Source: Sanderia malayensis
Lineage: Eukaryota > Cnidaria > Scyphozoa > Semaeostomeae > Pelagiidae
Reading direction: 5' to 3'
Assembly: GCA_013076295.1 (NCBI GenBank)
Contig: RQOL01000906.1
Span: forward strand, 1,736,001-1,800,000
DNA: 64,000 nt
Numbering within the stretch: position 1 is the stretch's first letter; each line of letters starts with the position of its first letter. The translations under genes were made by a program, and so were the position numbers. The notes under the pieces are model-generated. The model worked only from the letters and a program-made list of their open reading frames with translations. It ran no database searches and was not told the DNA's origin. Shown here piece by piece: positions 51,730-62,753 of this stretch.

Positions 51730-52528
51730 TGTATCACCAGGGATGCCGGAACAGGGGGGCAAGGGGGGCGGCTGCCCCCCTTGCCCTTTCATGAGGGGGT
51801 GCAGGGGGGCGAGAACTGCCCTTTTTGAATTATTACGGCTTTTTTGCTTTACAACAAGACGTATGTGGTCAACGATCGCCATTTGGTATTTAACTGAAAC
51901 AGCAGATTAGATACAGCATAGCACCATGATATACAATATAATAAAGCAAATCATTGGATGTTAAAGACAAAGGAAAAGGTGTCAAAACGTCGCAAAAGAA
52001 GTGAAAGAGAATCGTTTTAACCCAAAGCATACACGGTTTTTTTATAAGGAACCTAGGTCAAGGACTAGTTCTTAACGTTTCTTGTTTTGGGACCTCTCTT
52101 GACCAAACGGTAGTAGTGAAAGGTCCTTAAAAGCTCTTTAAGTTTTAATTGTGTGTTAAGTGGTTTTATTTTTATGGGAGCACAATCATGATATTGATGT
52201 GCCAGAGGTTGCAAGCGAGTTTGTCGGAAAAACAGAACAAAGAAGAAATTACTTTGGTGCATTCAATTAGAATCGTTTTGCCCGCTGTACTTCTTATTTT
52301 CCTAATTTAGTTACAACATTTGTTATAAAACTATCGTTCTGTTCATTCATCAAATATGTTCAACACAGGAGCGCTGTTAAACAATTTGCGTTCACAGTTA
52401 ACACTATATAGCGTTTCGTTTTTAATATGCCACGCCCAAATTTTTTTCGTATGCCACGCCCAAAAGTGCCCTTTAAAAAAGTTTGACCCCCTGTGCCCCA
52501 GTGTGCTTCCGGCATCCCTGTGTATCAC
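51730..52528. mobile_element. hAT-type non-autonomous element
   Basis: The 783-bp element 51738-52520 has TIRs CAGGGATGCCGGAA/TTCCGGCATCCCTG and a perfect 8-bp duplication TGTATCAC on both sides (51730-51737 and 52521-52528). A G-run-rich left subterminal region and CCACGCCCAAA words near the right end are typical of hAT termini. No transposase remains. It begins 86 bp after the WDR25 stop, so it may lie in or next to its 3' UTR. Confidence 0.93.
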
Positions 52529-54140
52529 AGTTCACGTCAGCTATCGCAGTTCATATCAACCACATAGCTGCCAGCCTCGTTCATGCTTTTGACTAGATCC
52601 ACTACATGAAGTCTCTTGTCTCGCTTTTGAACTGATAGTTCACTGCCCAATTTCGCTGCCACAGATACATTTACTTACAGATACAGATACTTTTTATTGT
52701 TAAAGATAGTTATTGTTGCTGTCATAAATTCCTCATAATATATCGAAAGTAGTTGACATGTAAAGTTAAGTATCTTAGATCTGAAAATTGTCTCAAACTA
52801 TTCAGTTTAGGATATTGTTGGGGAGATGAACATGGCCATCCTTTGTTTCAGTCCTTTGTTTTAACGGTTTTGTTTTACCAATCGAAACATTCCCATATCT
52901 GCGCAATTGCGCATCTTTCAGTAATGACGTAATGCAAATTTTGAAATTAGCCAATCAAAACTGCCAACCAAGATTAATCTCAGTTCACATTTCACAAGTG
53001 ATCACGGAAGTTCCATTTCACTTCCGTGATCGTGCTCAAATTTGTCTGTAGATGAAGAAACACAGCAAACTCGGAAAACACCATTCCGTGTTATGTTTCG
53101 TACAATCAAATAGCGATACTCTCTGCTCTGAAGAGTTGTTGATTCTCAAAACAAAACAAAATTTGATACTCCTCACTGAATTACTTTCATTAGCCTTTCT
53201 ATACACTACATATAATGTACATAGATCTTGTTCTGTTCAGGAAATGATATGTTTGGAATTGTTGTGTTTCATTTGGTTCAGCTGAATTCCAGTTTTGTTT
53301 TTACCGTGCAGTCTGGTTTGTGCACAGAATCTGTTTTAAGATAATGTGTAATATATTTGTTCTGCACTAATAATTCAAGTTATATTTAAACTTCTGTTAG
53401 AGTGCTCCTTGATGTTGTTCAGATTTGTTCGTAACTTAGGCCAGCGCCCGGTCATGCGACCCTAGCTTGAGGGCTTAGCTAAAGTTTGTGACCCAAGCAT
53501 CTGTCCAGGCGTACTTTTGGCAAAGTACTTACTGCTCCGGAGATATTCTTAATATTCCAAGAATTGAAAAAATAATTTTCCAGTTGAAAATTTCAGCGCA
53601 AAGATGCCACCAAAAAGTTTGGCTCCTTAGCTTAGCTTCAAGGATTTCCTCCACTCCATTGCGTTGATGGTGAAATCTGAGTGATTTTCAGAAAGCGTTA
53701 GTGCGGTTGCGCAGATATGGGAATTTCTGAACAACCTGAAAACGAACGATGTTCATCTCCCCAACAAGATATTATCCATGCTCAGGTTCTCTTTGAGCCA
53801 AGGTAAGATCGACAACGAAGGCGACACATACTTTCTCAATTTTACATAAATGCGTCATTAATTGAAGGACATAACATATGGTTTGGTGTAAAATCGTGCA
53901 TAACATTTTATATACATTTCGTGCATAGCATAATTATAAAAATACATGCATAACATTTTCGTTCAAATGGCAGAAATTCTCACATTAAAGCGTTTTTTAT
54001 GTACATATATACAAAAAGCAAACTGTATAGTTTAACTGGCTGAATATTGGCAGAATAATACGTCTTGGGTTAATACGGAAACTTGATGTGCATCTCTTAG
54101 TGAAGGTGTGCATTTGTCCTCATATTTTCGTTGAATTACA
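52529..54140. other. Intergenic, with degraded inverted repeats
   Basis: 1.6 kb with no recognisable gene. Blocks of one sequence occur inverted at 52809-52907 and 53700-53777 (GATATTGTTGGGGAGATGAA and TTCCCATATCTGCGCA words), suggesting an old ~970-bp element. A 12-bp-arm hairpin lies at 53000-53031. The open frame at 53052-53285 has no family features. Confidence 0.5.
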
Positions 54141-55625
54141 CTATGATTTGCATGATAGTTCCCATAGTTGCATGACTTTCCCTTGATATTCTTTGCATAT
54201 TTCATCTGGATCCTGCAGAACTGCAAAGTCACTCATGATTCCAACGGTCAATTGATTTGCGTAGGTGGCGAATGAAAAAGACAGACCCATGCTATCTTTT
54301 GGCGGCGCCCAGAATGTGAGCATCTCCAATTGCCGCCCGGCTATGTTCAGGCGATTTTGCGGACCAGGAACATTTGACATAATACCAGTGGTCTTGTCGC
54401 AAATGAACTTGTTCGCCGGTGCAAGTAATTTGCCTGGTAGGATAACATTGAACATTTTCATAAAGGCACGGGTAAAGAATGGTTCACCGGACGTCTTCAT
54501 CTCATTTAATCGTCTTTTCGTGTCGTGCAGCATTGCCGTTAGATCCTTGATACCTGTGGCAAGTTGCAGTGTTATGACGGAGAATTTGTTTTCAAATTTC
54601 ATCGCTGCTTCCTCCATGTTTGCTCTGAGATCAACTGGCAGGACAATATTGACGTTTTCCGGTGATTTGATTCCTCTGTTCTCATAGAAGTCCCTGATAG
54701 CCGCCGTAAGGCAAGTAACAATAACATCATTCACGGTACTCGACGTTCGATTCTTGATTTCTTTGATTATTGACAGGTCGATTGGCTCGGACCACGTGGC
54801 CATTTTTTGCCCGCTCAATTCCCTGCCGTGCAGCAGTGATGAGTCAGCCGGCAGTGTCAACATGTTCAGCATGTAATAGGGTGTCCATAATAGGCCTTTG
54901 AGCATCAAAAACAGTCTGTCGCGTTCAGAGAACTTTCGCAATGGCAAACTGACTGCCTCAGTATCTGGCAGCTCTTTTATTAGGAATCTCGCCAAACTAA
55001 CCCCATCTGCCATGCAGTGGTGTACGCGTGCGAGAATAGCCGACATTTGTACCCCCGTATCGTCGATGTAAGGTATCACTGCAAACTCCCAGGGCGATCT
55101 TGACTTATCAAATTTGCGACTAGACAGTGTTGAAATAAGATGGCGTAGTTGGGATTTTGAGCGAATCGTTTCCCGCCAAATCTGGAAGTGGTTTTCCATG
55201 TCGAATTTCTCGTCATCTGCCCAATAAGAATTGAAAAAGCCATTGTGGATGCGTTTTTTAATTTTTTTATACGGGTTATTATGTTGATTTTTATCGTTTA
55301 ATCGAAGTTTTTTCACCAAAATCCCTCGCAAATGTTGATGGTCCATTTCGCCCTTTGTCACGAGTAAAGCGTTGATGATTATCCGATTTTTAGGCCCGTC
55401 GAACAACCACATCCCATCGACGCTATCAAATGCCTCGGCATTGTACAGCCATTTGTACACGATTTGCTCAATAGTTCTCGCAGCGAAAAACAATGCCATT
55501 AAACGCCATGTCCAAGCAATAAGGTAGTTAATCATGAAATGCCATAAAGTTATACATGTTAGTACCTCTAAAACAAGAAAAAAACTCACAGCTGGCATTT
55601 TATTAACGATTGCTTTCATTTTCAT
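54141..55625 (-). CDS. Wax-ester synthase/diacylglycerol acyltransferase (WS/DGAT)
   Basis: Single-exon 494-aa acyltransferase of the bacterial/plant-type WS/DGAT family, which joins fatty alcohol or diacylglycerol with acyl-CoA to make storage lipid (family knowledge). The catalytic HHxxxDG motif is intact as HHCMADG at residues 202-208. The family blocks SPWEFAVIPY upstream and, downstream, VNDVIVTCLTAAIR, VNIVLPVDLRANME, KFENKFSVITLQL and SNVPGPQNRLNIAG (the DUF1298 region) are all present. Two hydrophobic segments at about residues 13-50 predict an ER membrane anchor, absent from bacterial enzymes. It has no introns, unlike every other gene here, which suggests a retrocopy or a lineage of intron-poor paralogues. 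The start at 55625 is the first ATG; Met10 is an alternative. No frameshift or stop interrupts it. Confidence 0.92.
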   Translation of the reverse strand: MKMKAIVNKMPAVSFFLVLEVLTCITLWHFMINYLIAWTWRLMALFFAARTIEQIVYKWLYNAEAFDSVDGMWLFDGPKNRIIINALLVTKGEMDHQHLRGILVKKLRLNDKNQHNNPYKKIKKRIHNGFFNSYWADDEKFDMENHFQIWRETIRSKSQLRHLISTLSSRKFDKSRSPWEFAVIPYIDDTGVQMSAILARVHHCMADGVSLARFLIKELPDTEAVSLPLRKFSERDRLFLMLKGLLWTPYYMLNMLTLPADSSLLHGRELSGQKMATWSEPIDLSIIKEIKNRTSSTVNDVIVTCLTAAIRDFYENRGIKSPENVNIVLPVDLRANMEEAAMKFENKFSVITLQLATGIKDLTAMLHDTKRRLNEMKTSGEPFFTRAFMKMFNVILPGKLLAPANKFICDKTTGIMSNVPGPQNRLNIAGRQLEMLTFWAPPKDSMGLSFSFATYANQLTVGIMSDFAVLQDPDEICKEYQGKVMQLWELSCKS

Positions 55626-56064
55626 TTCTGTGCTTTTCTCTATGAAGAAAGGATGCTAATCTTGCACCAGGTTTTGTCTGCGTTTGGTCACTTGGCATTT
55701 GCTGAAATGAAAAGATGCGAAAATATGATTTTGTTTCAAGTTGAAGTAACCTCTAAATTGCTGAAACTCATCTTCATTGCCTGGAGAGTTTACTTCAAGC
55801 ATCAACTGTGTTTATGATAGGTTTCATTAAGATGTCCACACATGCAAATAGCTTGTATGGGCAGAAATATTAGATCGTGAAGCTGAATGCGAAGTTTTGA
55901 ACTCCCTCCGAGCAAGCTAGAGCACAAATTTGTTATTTGTTACCTTCTGAATAACATTCAATAACAATCTTCAATCCAGTTTGGCGATATTCGAGTGATG
56001 ATTTACGTTCATTGTGTTGTAAACCGTGAATTACTATTTACCAATGTAAATAGGCGCATTTGTC
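55626..56064. other. 5' flank of WS/DGAT gene
   Basis: 439 bp upstream of the minus-strand start codon; presumably the promoter. No TATA box or repeat is recognised. Confidence 0.4.
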
Positions 56065-57142
56065 TTAAGGCGGATTTACACGGTACAAGTTGGCTACAAG
56101 TTTTTTCGATATTGGACTGCAAACTTGAACTTGTATCGTGTAAATGCCCTAAAATTCTGTTCACGCCTGTTGTTTTGATTGACGTTAATCCTCCATCACA
56201 GTCGAAAAATTTCTGACTCGATGTCAAAAAGTTTTCAGTTCACACCATTTTTTCAAAGACGCCGCAAATCGCTACTTCACGTAAGGTTTGTTTTGATTCG
56301 CGAATCGCAAATTTTGGGAAGGAAAACTCAATTTTCGCAGCAAAATGGTTCTGATAACGGATAAAAGTTTATCTCGCGTGCGTCAACTTAAATTATCAGA
56401 TTTATGAAGAAATTTATGACAAAATTTCAGCACCATAATTAATTAAATACTCAAAACAAGCAACAACATTGCCCCATGCCATGAAACGCGTTCTGGGCCA
56501 TAAAGATGGTTTGCAAACGTCTCTCAAACTGTTTCTCAAACTGTTTCCTTCATATTTCAGATGACCATGCCAAAAACATGTTAGAAATGGATATATACAA
56601 CGCTAATTTGTCCAAAAGCATATTAGGCCCACCGCAATACAAGCAGCACCATAATCAGCAATGAAAATGCAAATAATATTGTAATAAACCTTTTGATGGA
56701 TAATGATTATTATTATTATTTTATTATACCATAATTAATAATGGCTTGTTTTGAGTATTTAATTAACTACTGGTGCTAAAATTTTGTCATAAATTTCTTC
56801 ATAAATCTGATAATTTAAGTTGACGCACGCGAGATAAACTTTTATCCGTTATCAGAACCATTTTGCTGCAAAAATTGAGTTTTCCTTCCCAAAATCTGCG
56901 ATTCGCGAATCAAAACAAACCTTACGTGAAGTAGCGATTTGCGGCGTCTTTGAAAAAATGGTGTGAACTGAAAAACTTTTTGACATCGAGTCAGAAATTT
57001 TTCGACTGTGATGGAGGATTAACGTCAATCAAAACAACAGGCGTGAACAGAATTTTAGGGCATTTACACGATACAAGTTCAAGTTTGCAGTCCAATATCG
57101 AAAAAACTTGTAGCCAACTTGTACCGTGTAAATCCGCCTTTA
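56065..57142. mobile_element. PIF/Harbinger-type foldback element
   Basis: The element 56068-57139 (1072 bp) has inverted repeats of about 393 bp (56068-56460 and 56745-57139), nearly identical. The ends read AGGCGGATTTACACGGTACA, with TTA on both sides (56065-56067 and 57140-57142). A 3-bp TTA target fits PIF/Harbinger. The 284-bp middle is AT-rich and non-coding. Confidence 0.88.
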
Positions 57143-58002
57143 GAAAACAATAGCAAAGCAGATTTCAAAAGGCAGGCAGGTTTAATTAAACAACATCTGA
57201 TCACATATTTCCAGCATATTATATATCATCCGAGCTTTGTGCCACCCGCGTGTGGATATTTTCTTCTCATCCAAACAAACAAAAGAATAAATCTATATAT
57301 GATATGATATCACGCAAATATACGCCACACAATCAAGCAAAGTGATTTTGTTTTGTTTTTTGAATAAATTTTTCAAGTTGTGTTTTGGATAGCTTAACAA
57401 AGTGATGCAGTGGTGCGAGCCACGAAGCGCGAAGCTCGCTCTACACACAATTGCTCGATTATTGGAGTTTTATATTCGCTGTTTTATATTTTATATTCGC
57501 CGTGAAGCACGCCAAAAAGACAAGGACCTTGCTTACATAGAGTTCGATAATATATATATGCATATACCCAGTAGAGAACAAACAATAGTAGCCTATATCA
57601 TGTGTGAACAATAGCTTGGATGCAAAATTTGCAGGTTCTTTTATGTGGGCTATTAATGTAGTCATGGAAACTGCTTACTACATTACGTTCCAGTTTGAAT
57701 CAGGAATATTTTTATTTCCTTCACTCACATTTTCATTTACGTATGCATCTTTAATGGCGTAAACACATTCTTCGTTTGAAAACAATGACATTGAACATCT
57801 TAAACGGTTTCTTCCAGTTTCCAATCATTTGACTATATATTTATTCAGCTTGTGTTTGTGTCATTTGTATGCAAATTCTCCTCATTCGTGCTTCTCACTT
57901 CAATATTGATGTTAAACTTAAACAAGCAGGCTAGGAGCAGAGTATTTTCCCGCAACATTTGCTGAACTTAATATATATTTCCCAGGAGCGTGTTTGTTTA
58001 AT
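57143..58002. other. Intergenic, no gene recognised
   Basis: 860 bp of AT-rich sequence between two transposons. Open frames here are short and have no family features. Confidence 0.45.
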
Positions 58003-58255
58003 AGCTTGCCAGGGCCGCGGAGAGGATTTATGGGCCCCGGGTCAAAACAAAAGATAAATAGCGAGTCACGTCGTGCAGATACAGTGGAATCCCGCTATAA
58101 CGAACCCCGCTTATAACGAACTTCCCGCTATTACGAACTAAAACTTCGGTCCCTTGAGATTCTGGGAAGTAAATCCTACTGTAAATGCTCCCTGTATAAC
58201 GAACCCTGGATATAACGAACTCTCGTTATTACGAACCAAACTTCCGATCCCCTGA

Positions 58256-59920
58256 CCACAAATACGGCTATTACTAAAAGCGGGAACGGGGAACGGTCGG
58301 GGAACGACCGGGGAACGGAATAACCTGGGAACGACCGGGGAACGGTCGGGGAACCGTCGGGGAACGGTCGGGGAACCGTCGGGGAACCGTCGGGGAACCG
58401 TCGGGGAACGGAAGTATGAAACCGTTTGAAATTTACAAGTTTTTACACGTTTATAAAACGTTACGAAACGTTTACCTATCATAACTGTAAATAAAATCTA
58501 CAGTCTTAACAGGTAAACAAGGTAAACTTTATAGTTTTAATATGTAAACAACGAAAGACCAGATGCATTTTGTGAATGTTAATATCGCCCGCTTTGATGA
58601 CTTCCGATTCGCTGTTTGTATCATCACTCCGTCCAATGCGAGCTGTCAACGATGTCAGTTCAAAACCAATAATTTAGTGGTCAGGGGGTAGACTGTAATT
58701 CAGAATTAATGACTCATGTAACCAATAACATATAATGAAAAAATATACTATGCCCCATGAAACAAACTCGAAGAATGAAATAACAAGAAATACACATAAA
58801 ACAGAGAATATACAGAATTCAATATATAAGAAATGTAGAATTAAAAAATGTGATTGAGTATCATGTAAGATATATAGAATTAGAATATAAGATTTTTGAA
58901 AATTTATTGAGATTTATTACATAAGAAAATGTTAACAGAACAGAACAGTATAATAAACGAAAATATGAGTAACCAGAACATTAGATTAAACTTACACCAG
59001 AAAATTAACATCAAACCCAAAGTCAGAAGATAACCGTTGAAAGTGTTTTGCCGAAAGAAATGCAATGCAATCTCTGTTTATGGCAGTCATTTGACCACAG
59101 AAATTTGGGTATCTTAACAAAATGCAATTAATTTTTAAAATGAAAATGAACATTTTGCGGATGCGGGCTGCAAACCAATTGTCCTGATGTTCGGTCACGA
59201 TAGAACCTGTGGTCTCGGCAGAATACAACAATATCAACAAACGCAAAAAGTGGAAATATGAGATTAAAAACCCAACGTCCGGTCCGCCTGAAGATGTTGT
59301 TGTATTCTTCAAAAATCCTATATTCTAATTCTATATATCTTACATCATACTCAATCACATTTTTCTAATTCTACATATTATAAGATGGCCCAGAAAAGAT
59401 AAGATGGCGCATCCTTTCTACATTCTTCGAGTTTGTTTCATGGGGCATAGTATATTTTCTCATTCTATGTTATTGGTTAGGCGAGTCATTAATTCTGAAT
59501 TACAGTCTACCCCCTGACCACTAAATTATTGGTGTTGAACAGACATCGTTGACAGCTCGTATTGGACGGAGTGATGATACAAACAGCGAATCGGAAGTCA
59601 TCAAAGCGGGCGATATTCACATTCACAAAATGCATCTGGTCTTTCGTTGTTTACATATTAAAACTATAAAGTTTACCTTGTTTACCTATTAAGACTGTAG
59701 ATTTTATTTACAGTTATGATAGGTAAACGTTTCGTAACGTTTCATAAACGTGTAAAAACTTGTAAATTTCAAACGGTTTCATACTTCCGTTCCCCGACCG
59801 TTCCCCGACGGTTCCCCGACCGTTCCCCGACGGTTCCCCGGTCGTTCCCAGGTTATTCCGTTCCCCGGTCGTTCCCCGACCGTTCCCCGTTCCCGCTTTT
59901 AGTAATAGCCCCACAAATAC
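58256..59920. mobile_element. Inner Mutator-like foldback element
   Basis: The 1645-bp element 58266-59910 has ends GGCTATTACTAAAAGCGGGA and inverse, and a perfect 10-bp duplication CCACAAATAC on both sides (58256-58265 and 59911-59920). The inverted repeats run about 600-640 bp (58266-58901 and about 59308-59910). Each carries a subterminal array of an 11-bp unit GGGGAACCGTC or GGGGAACGGTC. Long TIRs and a 9-11-bp target duplication are Mutator-like hallmarks. The middle is AT-rich, without a transposase. Confidence 0.9.
58285..58420. repeat. Subterminal 11-bp tandem repeat
   Basis: About eleven copies of GGGGAACSGTC-type units (S is C or G) within the left arm. The mirror array lies at about 59785-59890 in the right arm. 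GC-rich against an AT-rich background. Confidence 0.9.
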
Positions 59921-60825
59921 CCTCGATATAACGAATTTTTGAGAAAACTTATCACCAAGGGTGAAGTTTTTCAAGCTCAAGGGTGAAGTTTTTCAAGCTC
60001 TGGATGGACTTCAAACACCGAGCCTTTTTTGTGCGGAAATAGGGAACGAAATGCGAAGAAGATCAATTCCCTCTCGAAATTATATGACGTAGCAATGAGA
60101 AACAAAAAGCAACAAAAACATATCACTGATTTTTTTGTTTAACAGAGCAGAAAGAAATAAAAGTAGATAAAATAGAGATAGTAATTAAAAAATTGACATC
60201 AAGTGGTAATATCGACTTTGCTTTGTGATGTTTCATTGTTAAACATGTTTGAGCGTTTTTCCTGTTGCAACCTATCAGAGCAATAACTGTTGTCATCCTG
60301 CAAACTGTTTTTTGGAACAATATAGTGTGCCATTTAAGCGCGAATACTTGAGGGAGGGTCCAACAGACATTCTGGCCCATTTGTGTTTGGAATTCTTCAT
60401 AAAAAAATGTCCCTTCTGTACAACGAACTCCCGCTATTGCGAACTATTTTCTCGGTCCCTACAGAGTTCGTTATAGCGGGATTCCACTGTACGTCCGAGG
60501 CGGGGCTCTTCTAGGGGGTCCGGGGGGAAATTTTTGATGACGATGGTTGCTGAAATTGCTCTGGTGGCTATTTTGGATGATAAATTGCTCTTTTGGCTAT
60601 TACTTCTGTTTGTTATTTTAATTCAATTTATACATAACTGATATACTTCACCATAATACTTTTGTTACTATTGTTTCAATTATGGACATGTCATCATAAC
60701 GAATAAAAGGAAGGAATTATTAATTATTAATTTCTTTATTGAGTTATTATTTATGGGCCCCTAAAGCCATGGGCCCCCGGGTTAGTGACCCTCCTGACCC
60801 CCCTCTCCTCAGCACTGTAGCTTGC

Positions 60826-61209
60826 TGTTCAATGAATCGCATGCTCAAACAAGTTTGATATCTGACCTTTTAAAGGCCAGATGAAACAACTTATCAACAG
60901 GCCCCAGGCCGCATTTATGTAGGTACGCACCATAAATAAAGTGAAATTTCTTTCTTTCTTTGCTTTCCGTTTTTTCATGTTTATGCATGTTCTGCAATTA
61001 TGTGATCACGTTAATAATATGTGAACATGTGGTTTCTTGTTGTTTATATCCTATTAGGATATTAACATCATATATCATCCCAACCCTAATCCTTTTTATT
61101 TAGAATTCATGAAATGCAAGATCTAAGAAAGATGCTATGTTTTTGTCACAAAAACGCAGAATTGAAACAAAGATAATGGACTATGACGAAGGCAATAAAC
61201 AATAATCTA
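60826..61209. other. Intergenic, no gene recognised
   Basis: 384 bp, AT-rich. A fragment near 60903 (CCAGGCCGCATTTATG) resembles the hAT ends at 15066 and 58011 and may be a partial copy. Confidence 0.4.
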
Positions 61210-61309
61210 GTGAACAGGAAAAATGAAATTAGTTGGAACATTTTTTGAAAATATGGCCCCCAGTCCCGGAACTAGATGCTTGGTCGTCATCTGACTGTAG
61301 ATTCTTACC

Positions 61310-62753
61310 CTGGACAGGGGCGGATCCAGACGGACGCAACAGACGCAAATGCGTCGGTCAGATTTGTTGGGAAAATATTAAAAATTTTACCATTATTTTC
61401 ACTTTGAAAAAGAAATTAAAACTTTTCATCCGAGTTTGAATAATAACGTTTTGCCCGGAGTCTATTTATTCGTTTCCTTTACATCGTTTCCCCCCTATAG
61501 ACAGAAGTAAATATTTCATTCACCCATTTATACGGGCTTGGGGCTGTTGACAAATAAGTGGCAACACTTCTCGCCTTGCCACTGAGCCCTAATCCTTCAA
61601 AACGCAAGTGTGCAAAGAAACAGATGCAAACCAATCAGAATTACGGATGCTGCTTCACGACAAAGTGGCGGGAGCGTCTGTCAATTTCAAATAACTGATG
61701 CAAACCAATCACGTTTCTTTCTCAACTGATGCAAGCCAATCAGAATTATCAATGCTGCTTATGAGATAGTACGGGGAGCGTTTGTCAATTTCAAAAAACT
61801 GATGCAAACCAATCAGAATCATTCCCTACTGATGCAAACCAATCATTTTACATTTCAAATGATGCAAGCCAATCAGATGAACGCTGAGTTCTCGATCGAT
61901 TTTATTACACTAACAGATAAACATAAACTGTTGTGTTGTGTTGGGTTTTTTGTTGCAAAATGTATCCTTCAAAATGGCGTTGATTTGAACAAGGAGTTAA
62001 ATTTCTCTTTCTCCGTCGAGAATGAGCTATACGAAGAAAAGCTTCCGAGAAAGATGCTTCCAATTATTTACTAGCAAGTTCTCAAAGTATCAAGTTTGTA
62101 GCATCTTTGTCGTATCAGTGTCATGTATTTTCCCTTTAATAGGCCCATTAGCAAACACATTGCAATTTACAATATAAAAACGTTATACGTATATAGCCAA
62201 AAATTTCAGGATGAACTGCGTAATTTATGGCATAAGAACACAAAGTTTCAATTTAACCTAGTTTTGAATCAAGTACAGCATTGAGATCTTGAACAAAAAC
62301 AAATTCTCATGCTATAAAAATTCACATCATCACTGCGTTGTATCTAACTGTCCCCACAGCACAGCTGGAGATGGAAATTGTCTTATTCAATAAGAATTTG
62401 ACTCCCATACAGAAACATCGTCTGATGCTGATGAGATAATTGTTCTTTTACGTTTTGTTCAATTTAATAGTTTAATAATTATGTAGGTTGTAGTATGAAA
62501 TATTCTGATATATTTTGAAGCTGATGTTAAACAATAAAAACGGTGCCTCGTTTACATTGAACTTCATTGTATTCTATCAATGTTTTCACCGCCCACGTTG
62601 AAGCAAAATTTGATCAGCACAAGAGGTGCCAAAATTGTTAGTAGTTACATTTAATATCTAGAAGGGCGTGGCCAACGAAAAGTTTATGAACCACGCCCAA
62701 AAGCCTGCAATAGAGCGTCGGTCAGATTTTATGCTGGATCCGCCCCTGCTGGA
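61310..62753. mobile_element. hAT-like element inside the tandem repeat
   Basis: The 1434-bp element 61315-62748 has perfect ends CAGGGGCGGATCCAG/CTGGATCCGCCCCTG. CTGGA flanks both sides (61310-61314 and 62749-62753). Comparison with the uninterrupted sister repeats supports these borders. The word GCGTCGGTCAGATTT occurs near both ends in direct orientation. There is no transposase; the 90-aa frame at 61802 is not recognisable. The 5-bp duplication is short for hAT, so the class is tentative. Confidence 0.8.
61621..61880 (+). repeat. Six ATGCAAACCAATCA repeats
   Basis: Copies of GATGCAA[A/G]CCAATCA start at 61623, 61697, 61728, 61801, 61831 and 61861, the last three exactly 30 bp apart. Two of them lie in a larger ~104-bp duplication (61633-61702 and 61736-61806). 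Each combines an octamer-like ATGCAAA with a CCAAT box. Located inside the hAT-like element. Confidence 0.9.

Larger units (their letters stand above)
58080..60491. mobile_element. Middle pogo/Tigger-type element
   Basis: 58082-60489, with CAGTGGAATCCCGCTATAAC ends identical to the ADCY10 intron element at 14422-14739, flanked by TA. Once the inner element is removed, about 750 bp remain. This includes repeated CTATAACGAAC words and a tandem AAGGGTGAAGTTTTTCAAGC duplication near 59958-59998. No transposase is recognised. Confidence 0.87.
58003..60825. mobile_element. Outer hAT-type element (hosts two nested elements)
   Basis: The 2807-bp unit 58011-60817 has imperfect inverted ends CAGGGCCGCGGAGAGG / CCTCTCCTCAGCACTG and GGGCCCCGGG subterminal blocks. 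A perfect 8-bp duplication TAGCTTGC lies at 58003-58010 and 60818-60825. Without the nested pogo-type element it would be only about 400 bp, so it is a non-autonomous hAT. Confidence 0.85.

Noticed and set aside
58138..58482. Arg/Pro-repeat protein (RSPTVPRRFPD-like)
   Set aside because: It is the translation of the 11-bp subterminal transposon repeat and appears mirrored in the other arm; not a gene.
61802..62074. 90-aa ORF inside the hAT-like element as transposase
   Set aside because: It is far too short for a hAT transposase, begins in the CCAAT repeat, and shows no recognisable dimerisation or catalytic motif.
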